From Pseudeuparius sepicola (lineage: Eukaryota > Arthropoda > Insecta > Coleoptera > Anthribidae): DNA of 64,000 bases. Where the stretch lies: assembly GCA_963920635.1 (NCBI GenBank), contig OY987298.1, positions 34,317,787-34,381,786 on the forward strand, given 5' to 3'. Shown here piece by piece: positions 56,736 to 64,000 of this stretch. The notes under the pieces are model-generated. The model searched no databases, was not told where the DNA came from, and saw only the letters and a program-made list of their open reading frames with translations. Numbering within the stretch: the first letter of the stretch is position 1; each line of letters begins with the position of its first letter. The translations under genes and the position numbers were made by a program.

Positions 56736-57636
56736 TGTCCCGTGGGGTTTTCTAAATATTCTACGAGATTTTACATAAAAATACAGCGCGCCCGTACCTG
56801 AAAAAGTCACACATGGAATAACAGATGGGCCTCTGAGCCCCCAAAGTGCAAAATCGGTAGGAAATTTGGAAATTCTCCACAACAAAACAATACCAAATGT
56901 CAGTCGATGTTTACGAATAAGTATTGGGGCGCGGGGCTTGCGCCTCGTCCACCTCGGGGACCTCGCCAAATCGCGAAAAAAAGGCGGCCCAAACGGCCGA
57001 ACGGCTTTTTAGATCGGGTTGCCCTCTGGCAGGTGAGAGGCCCGTATCCGTCGGCCGCCCACGCGAAAATTGAACTCGACCGGCGCTCCCCCTTCCAATC
57101 CCTAGCCATTTTTCCCGAAAAAAACGGAAAAAAATTTCCGGGGGCCGAACGGCTCTCCCGATTCGGACGCCCTTCAATACGGTTGTTGCCCTTGAGTTCG
57201 GACGGCCGTACGCCAAATTTGGGCTCGAAAAACTGTGTCCTGTAGACGAGAGCATAGGTACACGTATTACTACAGAGGAGCGGGGGCCATAACAAGGCCT
57301 ATGGTCCGGCAGGGCCGTTAATAGGCTCTTGTTAACAAGGGTTAGATTATGGATAACGTGGTCGTACACTGTTCCATTTACCAATAAAAAAAAATATTTC
57401 ACTATCAGATCACTTCATGTTCATTCCACTTCAAATTCTCTTTTGCAAAAAGTTAAAAGGAGCACAACTAACATATTCGTAAAAATTTATGTTACGTCAC
57501 GGGCCAAAAAATTTCGAATTTACCATTAAGCAGATTTCGGATGTAAAAAATCCGAAAAACATTATTTTTTCAGCACTGAGTTTAACCTAACCACCTAGTG
57601 GATGATGCGAAGAATATCCATTTGGATATATAGATA
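56736..57636. other. G+C-rich island, no gene proven
   Basis: 56930-57245 is far more G+C- and CpG-rich than its surroundings and supports overlapping long frames on both strands (up to 163 codons). That is expected of a stop-poor G+C-rich stretch. A consensus-like donor CAG/GTGAGA is at about 57031-57036 on the plus strand. It could be the first exon or promoter of a host gene, but I see no partner exon. Confidence 0.35.
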
Positions 57637-58074
57637 GAGGAACCGGTTGTGGCCACAATGTTCTACTTGTGGCCACTAACAGCCCCAGTTCTGGCCATAT
57701 AAGGAATGTGCATAGAAAGTTTATACATTATTTTACACGTCTTATACCTACCCGCTGAAAGAAAATTTTAACAAAACATAATATAAAGACAAGATTTTTA
57801 AAAACTGTATATTTGGTAATAAACTCTTAAATTTAAAAAGATTTAAAATTAGACTTTTAATTTTGGTACCTACGTAAAGAGTATATTCCTCTTGAGTTAA
57901 GCTGCTTTGGTTCTTCTATTACCATAACAATGTCATTAAAGCTGTACCATAACAAATCGTTTTTATCAGGCCATTTCCAATGCTCTAGGCTTTTTTGCAT
58001 TGCGCAGAAATAATATTCATTGTTCTCTATTTGAACGATTTTAGCAGGATACAGGCTATGGTCATATTTGTGGA

Positions 58075-58938
58075 TTACAAATTAAATGTCCCTATATTTA
58101 ATGAAGTTGCTGTAACATTTTCCACGCTAATTTTCTTTTTCTTTGGTTTGTTATTTGGTATGTCTATCTCACTCTCTTTCTGAGTTTTACATTTGGCTTT
58201 TACTTCTTTCGCACTTTTTTTTACCCAAACAGTCTTTCTTATCTCAGTCTTTTTACTCCTACTGTTTTTCTCTCGTGCTTGTCTTTTCTTCTTGTTGGGG
58301 TTGGAAGAATTTGAATCTTCTGGCCAGATTGCAAGATCTTTCAAAACGTCACTTCCAGATATTTTTTTAAAAATCTTAATTCATGGTCCTGGTTCTCTTT
58401 TTCAAATTTTGCTTCTATGCTATTATTTGTGGGGACGTCAGTTGCTTCTTTTATATCCATTGTTTCTTCAGTTCCTATATTTTCTTCCTCAACACTGTTT
58501 CTCTCTTCAAAATTTTGTTTTATTCTTTCATCTTCGGGATTATTTTGGGGTTTAAAGTCAGCAAGTTCGTTTAAATTAAAGGCGGAGGTGGCACTATCGA
58601 CAATAATTTCAAATTCTAAATTATTGCATTCATCCATTAGTATAGCTATAGCTTTTTGTAAACTATATCTTGAATAACATTACTTAATTTTCCGACTGGT
58701 CTGATCTTCAATGAAAAATTCAGGAAAATCGAAAAACACCATATTATCACACCAACCTCCGGGATAGTAACAGAACTGGCTTCTTATGATATAATATCTT
58801 CACCCAATTAAACACTTGAAAACTTAATGTTTGATACTTTTCTTCTCCATCACAATTATAGGAACTAGAGAATGCCTTTTCAAATTTCGTTAAAACCGTG
58901 GGCTCCAGTTGAGCCTGAAGGATATTTAACTTCTTCTG
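58075..58938 (-). pseudogene. pogo-type transposase, C-terminal part
   Basis: Continues the gene below the insertion. QKKLNILQAQLEPTVLTKFE...LSFQVFNWVKI matches the helical region after the DDE core in jerky/Tigger-type proteins. It is followed by an acidic linker and then SGSDVLKDLAIWPE and a Lys-rich tail ending at 58075. There are stops and frame changes near 58640-58750 and a one-base slip in an A-run near 58355. Confidence 0.7.
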
Positions 58939-59885
58939 GACCGACACTATATTAAAGACCCGAGCATGACGTCATATTTAATAATAATAATAATAATAAT
59001 ATGCCTTTATTGGGTAAAATCAAGAAGTAATATATAAAGATTTTACACATTAGGGCGAAGTTCAGTTGGAAGGGCTAAAAAATAGCCTCCCTCTGCTCTA
59101 CCACTTAAACCCTTGTTTACGGGCTCGAGAGGCGCCACTCGACGAAAAAAATGGCGACTTATTATATGTTAAGGGGGTATTCTGTGGTTATTGTATGTCA
59201 GTTACTGACGTTTAAAATGTCCCTAATTTTAAATAACCAGCTTTATTACGATTTGCCTTCTTTTTACGGTAAGGAATTGTCTTTGCGTCCAGTATTTAGC
59301 ACTTTTATCCTATTAACACAACTTTTATAGCTAGATTTGTTTGTGATAACATGAAATTTCCATGCACGTGAAGAAAATGGAATGTATGCACACTGCACAC
59401 ACCATTAGGTGAATTGCAGAAGAATAAACACTATTTTGGAACTATGGGATGATCTGATCAACCAGCTGAAGAAGCGAAAATTCTAGATATTGTTTTGGAA
59501 AAGTATTTTGTAACGTATGCAAGAATGAAAATAGAAAACTTTGTTTATAGCTCCAAAGGGAACCAATAGTTCTCCATATAAAGAAGAAACTGAAAAATCT
59601 AATACGTTTTATGCTTATTTACACTACAACTAGCCATGGACTTCATTTCAAACCAAATGCGTGAACTTGTCAAATTAGAGTGATATAACAAAACAAACAT
59701 TTTATTTCATTTTGGATATTAAATTCGTTGTAACAGACACATTTGCATGTTTTTATTTTATAAAAGATTCTGCAACAATGGTGTTTTAACATTAAAGCAC
59801 TGTGTAAATTTGTTTCGTCGTGTGGCGCCAGTGGCGATCGCTTAAAACAGCGTATGCACAGGTCTTTAATATAGTGTTGGTCTAG
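58939..59885. mobile_element. 947-bp non-autonomous insertion in the pogo gene
   Basis: Flanked by CTTCTG (58933-58938 and 59886-59891), which restores the reading frame of the transposase when one copy is removed. Terminal inverted repeats GACCGACACTATATTAAAG and GACCAACACTATATTAAAG run on to GACC. It contains a minus-oriented LINE 3' end (ATA run at 58977-59001, then TGCCTTTATTGGG). No transposase is encoded; the family is not assigned. Confidence 0.7.
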
Positions 59886-59891
59886 CTTCTG

Positions 59892-61092
59892 TTCATCCTC
59901 AGATATCTTGTCTGGACCGCACAGTCATCAGGTATATAATTTGATAGTTTTTGACAACATTTGTCATAATTGGGGGCGTTCTCATCAAAAGGACATAACC
60001 CAAATGATTCAAATCCCGATATAATGAATTTTGAAAAGTCCTTATGCTCTAAAACTGAATTTAAAAAATCTTTCTTTTGGATGGTTTTGCCACCATTTTC
60101 AAACTGCCATTTTTTTGTTAACTTTTTCCATGCAGTCTTTAAAGGGTAAAAGAAAGCTACATCTAGAGGCTGGTATAGATGTGTTGTGTTAGGTGGCAAA
60201 CACACTAGAACTATGCCATTGGAGCGACATAAATTACTTAAGTTTAGAGACAATTGCGAAACGTGGCCATCCATAAAAACTATAACTGGGCGTTGAATGT
60301 GCCGATCATTCAAAAACTTCATCAACACGTTTACGAAATATTCATAAAACTGCTTACTCTGAATGCGTCCCGTTTCAGAAATACCGATTTCCTAGTTTAG
60401 GAGCAGCTAGAGCATAAGCTTTCGGAAGGCGCTGGAATTTAAATACCTATCGTGAGAGAAGGAGCAAGCTGTCCATTAGCATTTGCAACAATTAATGTTG
60501 TCACATTGTCTTTCTCTGATGTATGTGTTATGTCATACACACCTTTACCTTTTGCTCCAAGAATTAGATTGCCTTTAGGAGAAAGAAATATGGCGGTCCC
60601 ATCCATATTGAAAATTCTCTAAGGATCATTGAACACTTCACTGTCTCTGCCCAGCAATTCTCTAGTTTCTGCAAACTACCGCCTAATGCGACTTTCCGAA
60701 TCCGCAACTCTAACTTTATTAACAAATTCAGCATGCTTCTTTTTCATTTTCTTCCGGGAACTTTGTTTACAAATAGAGTTTCAATATTGAACTTTTCGAT
60801 TAACCTTTGAACAGAATACTCAAGTCCTTCACGATTGATAGGAAACCCTCTAGATGCTGATTCTAGAATCCAATGTTCTAGTTTCTTTTCAATTCCAGAT
60901 CCAAGGAAAGATTCGGGTTCAACATGGCGGCAATTGTCTTGGGTCTTCCCTGATAGCCTATTTCTGACTGATGCCCTTGGTATTAAAGGTTTTGGAAGCA
61001 GCTGAAACTGCCATACCCTCTTTTCTAATTGCATGCAAAGCAGCTTGCATAGACTCTTCCGAGTATTCAAATAATGTTTTTTTAGATGGCAT
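59892..61092 (-). pseudogene. pogo-type transposase, N-terminal and DDE part
   Basis: Starts at 61092 (MPSKKTLFEYSEES), followed by a pipsqueak-type helix-turn-helix. A frameshift near 60975 separates KTFN from ASVRNRLSGK. A CENP-B-like second binding region (EHWILESASRGFPINREGL) follows. A stop (TGA for a probable Trp) lies at about 60741 after GRK. Then come the first catalytic Asp (NMDGT), two more stops, the second Asp (FMDGHVSQ) and the third (HLYQPLDV), with 35 residues between the last two. The order is normal for a pogo/jerky DDD transposase. With several lesions it is inactive. Confidence 0.85.
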
Positions 61093-61822
61093 TGTCAATT
61101 CTGAAAAAGAGGCAACTGCTAGAAAAATTAAAAACTAAAAAAACTGAAATCATAATCATCATAATCAATCATAAAAAAAGTGGAAAACTAACAAACAGTT
61201 CTCTATGCATATTCTATTCGTGCTATGAATAAAATACAAAGAAAAATAGAGAGCAACAAATAACAGAAAGTAAAAAAACTTAAATTCTAACAAAATCCCT
61301 AGGTAAAACACAAATACTTGCATGTACAGTAGTGTGGCCACAACTAGTTTTGCACTGATCCAGTTCTGGATAATAGATATGATGGCCACAGATAGATAAT
61401 CAATGAAAATCATTTCTCCAGTTGTGGCCATCTGTGTATTTATATAAAAGGAAGTAAAATTCGGCCTGCAAGCTCTATTCTTATCACTTATCACTACAGT
61501 ACATGTACATAATATTTGTATAAAAACATACGGCAAGTAGATATCTTTAATCAGTTTTGTAAAATTAATCAAAAACTTACGTTACAATCCTTAACAAAAT
61601 CGCTTAGAGGGATGCTGCGAAACACGCCTGTCTTGTATTTCCTCTCACCCGCGACTGCTCTGTATTTGATACCTGATTTGCGAGGCAGAGGGCGCTAAAC
61701 ACAGTTACTTCGGATCTCATACATAAACAATGTTGCCACTTATACGAGTACTAGAATTCTTAATATTTAAAAATTTTGCCCAAAGTGGCCACAAAAGGAT
61801 AAATGGCCACAATCGGTGCCTT

Positions 61823-64000
61823 TACCCATACTGCAAATTTGGAATTAATAAAAACGTCAAAGCTGCATGCGTACCAAAAAGTAAATTATTCGAAACAATA
61901 GCACAAATCAAATATACAGGGTGTTAAAAAGATCCGAAAACTAAAATTCCATAGACATGAAAATTGCACCTACTAAAAATGTTATTAATAAAACTTGTTT
62001 CCAATAGTTTTCGGTTTAGCTTACTAAATATTTACATAACAGAAACAAACTAGTATACTTACATTATTATTTCCGAGCCCTGATGAAGATTACATATTAA
62101 TCGAAACGTTGGCGAAGAAATAGTGTTTTAACAGCGTTTTGACCCTTTTTACAACTAAGCTAAATCAAAAACTATTTAATTTTTGGGTCACCAACCTTTA
62201 TTTACTAATTAGATTGTTTCCCATACTAGAAAAAGCTTAAATATTGAATTTTGGCAAATTCTGTTGAAGTTTATAACATGCCCATTTTCAATTTGTCTTT
62301 TCAGAAGAAATGACTTTATTAGTCCAACATTTATTTCTTTTAGGCCACCAATAAAAACGGTAGAAGTATTGTTTCGGCAAATAAATTTGGTGTGTTAAGT
62401 ATTAAGTCGGTACTGTCGGTTGTGTTCGGTTCCCTTCCCGATCAATAATTATTAACGGATTGAAATATCGATTTTAAATTTGGTGAACGTAATCTTGTCT
62501 ACAATAGGACGGTTGTGATTGATTTTGCGCGAAATGTCTCTACGGAAAGGAGTGCTAGATTATTATATTTTTTATAAGAATGTTTATTTTGTTTTTGCTA
62601 TTAAAAAGTTGTACTGTACGGGGTGTCCCTAATTGGGTGCTTTTGTGGGATTTTTTCTATTTCACTAAGAGATAGAAAAAACCTGCGCTTGCCGTTTTTC
62701 TGTGGCTAGACTAAACACTATTTTAGAGAAAATTAGAATACCGAAAAGCGCATATTGTTATCTGGATTGGTTTGAGATTCGACAGCGCGTTTCTTAAAAT
62801 GTGCCATTAGCTTTTTTGTTTGTGAATTTGTTCAATGTCGGTAACTGCATTATCTTTCACTGGTATTGAGATATATTTACTTATTTAAGTAAGTATGTTT
62901 GTTTAACAGACAATAATAAAATCAGTAACACAATATACACAAAAGTATATAAGTATTTATAATAAGTACTATTTCTGGTGTGGGCAGCTACATTTTAGAC
63001 CAATAATATGGCAAATTTTGGCAAATAGAAGGTGTTACAGGTCATTCTACCTTCAAACATTAAATTTTCATTCCCATTGTGTATATAGTGTGTATAGTTT
63101 CATTAATTTATTGACCAACTTTATCGCCCATTGCCACTTGATAATAAAACATTACGTACTGGGCCATGGTAGTTCATTTCAGCTGATTTAAGTTGCAGCA
63201 TAACTCAAATTGAAGTTTAGGTAATATCAGTCCTTAGTTTCGGGTACCTACAGGTTTTTAATGTTTTATTTACCTACACTTCTAGCACAGAATAAATAAC
63301 TTCGCATCCAAATGTGACAGCTGCTCGGAACTGCAAGGAACTTGTTGATCAGGTTTAAGTAAGATGGTTCTAATTTGGAATTCGAGTTTTGACCATTGAA
63401 ACACCACTACATAGGCATATTTTTCAAATCTGCTAGTTTTTCTCGGTAATCATAAACATGTTGTGTACTTTCTACTAGTACTAGCAAACTAATATAAGAT
63501 CATACTTATATATCAATCATGGGCAATTCCTTTGAGTAACTTAGAGGTGATTTTTCCAAAAGAAAACTCATTATTATAAACAAATATATAAATCTCGATG
63601 AAACGTCAAACTTTTTAAGGTTATGAACAAAATTATAATTTAGTGGTTGGGAATTCGAGGATATGCGACTTGTCAGTTTTGGCCTTACGGGATTTTGGCA
63701 GTATAATGTAACCTAACATAAATATTTCACGATACAAATTTTCCATCAACATTTGCGAACTGTGTTTCCATTCGAAAAAACCAAACAAAAACTCGAGACC
63801 GAGGTTTCTTTAAAAACTAAAACGCGGCTTGAAATTACTTCGGTCGCCAACTCAAAACGAACAACAGTGTTTAGTGCCCACCAGCTTGACAGTTATTTAT
63901 GGCACAAATCGAACAAGTCCCGAATGTTGAAACCTGAACGCTAGATTAATAGACCTGTCGGGAAACACTCAAATACCGAAAGAGGGTCCTCCTTTCCCCT
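61823..64000. other. Intergenic DNA, no gene recognised
   Basis: Holds isolated mariner-type words (TATACAGGGTGTTAAAAAG at 61914; TACGGGGTGTCCC at 62617), a small hairpin (TTTTTTCTAT...AGATAGAAAAAA, 62652-62682), the hammerhead-like motif at 62080, and a CACAGAATAAATAA word at 63288. The 63-codon frame at 63753-63944 lacks a motif. Confidence 0.4.
62080..62125 (+). ncRNA. Hammerhead-ribozyme-like motif, degenerate
   Basis: CTGATGA, one base, a perfect GATTA/TAATC stem with CATAT loop, then GAAACG. The following bases (TTGGCGAAG) do not give a proper stem III or GUH triplet, so cleavage is unlikely in this copy. Related to the motifs at 12305 and 13884. Confidence 0.35.

Larger units (their letters stand above)
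57637..61822 (-). mobile_element. pogo/jerky-type DNA transposon, complete but dead
   Basis: Ends are GAGGAACCGGTTGTGGCCAC and, inverted, AAGGCACCGATTGTGGCCAT, with TA at both sides (57635-57636, 61823-61824), as for pogo elements. A second GTGGCCAC word follows each end ~15 bp inward. Extra GTGGCCA words at about 61336, 61383 and 61434 lie in the leader of the transposase gene and look like repeated binding sites. The gene is on the minus strand and split by the insertion at 58939-59885. Confidence 0.85.

Noticed and set aside
56907..57402. Long overlapping frames (112, 131, 163 codons) as proteins
   Set aside because: Three mutually exclusive frames in one G+C-rich stretch with few stops; none has a recognisable domain.

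Overview
The window is eukaryotic nuclear DNA, almost certainly from an insect. It is A+T-rich, has no operon structure, and is packed with insect-type transposons: mariner/IS630-like, piggyBac, pogo/jerky, non-LTR retroelement tails, and palindromic MITEs with ends like ACAGGGTG. It also carries the CGGCCAAGTGCGAG...GGTTCCGTACC repeat that is widespread in insects. The order (beetle, bug or moth) cannot be settled from the sequence. I recognise no host protein-coding gene. The coding sequence I can support all belongs to mobile elements.

Layout. 1-12.2 kb is non-coding DNA with three diverged direct copies of a ~220-bp repeat (2.4, 4.3 and 6.7 kb), separated by long palindromic elements. 12.3-14.0 kb is a 1.7-kb palindrome whose ends carry hammerhead-ribozyme-like motifs facing outward. 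14.8-16.4 kb holds a small palindromic MITE and an intact 358-aa mariner/IS630-type transposase. 16.4-21.5 kb has no recognisable gene.

The centrepiece is 21560-36974, a 15.4-kb unit that is almost entirely one giant inverted repeat (arms of 6.3 and 7.2 kb). It starts AGTAGAGATAC and ends GTATCTCTACT, and a 6-bp direct repeat, GGCGGG, sits exactly at both edges. That is what a transposed element with 6-bp target duplications looks like, as Polinton/Maverick elements (5'-AG termini) have. Each arm carries a small predicted OB-fold-like protein gene overlapping a second tiny ORF (ATGA in the left arm), a higher-order tandem array (315 bp = three monomers) and old piggyBac end fragments. A 1.9-kb piggyBac-like element sits in a TTAA exactly on the axis of symmetry. 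The array monomer contains both a piggyBac-type end (TTAACACGTTGACTGCC) and a 13-mer (TTGGTCTGGTGCT) shared with the big element's own terminus. I read the whole as a snap-back, defective derivative of a larger element that transposed after it became palindromic. This is the best candidate for an undescribed system in the window.

37-57 kb is mainly non-autonomous palindromic elements (42.3, 43.5, 45.2, 47.6, 50.6, 54.8 kb), a possible solo LTR (37.8 kb), a 599-bp near-identical tandem duplication (51.9-53.1 kb), and a tRNA-iMet-like segment inside a dispersed repeat (56.5 kb). 57637-61822 is a complete but dead pogo/jerky-type transposon with TIRs and TA duplication, split by a 947-bp insertion. 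The last 2 kb shows no gene.
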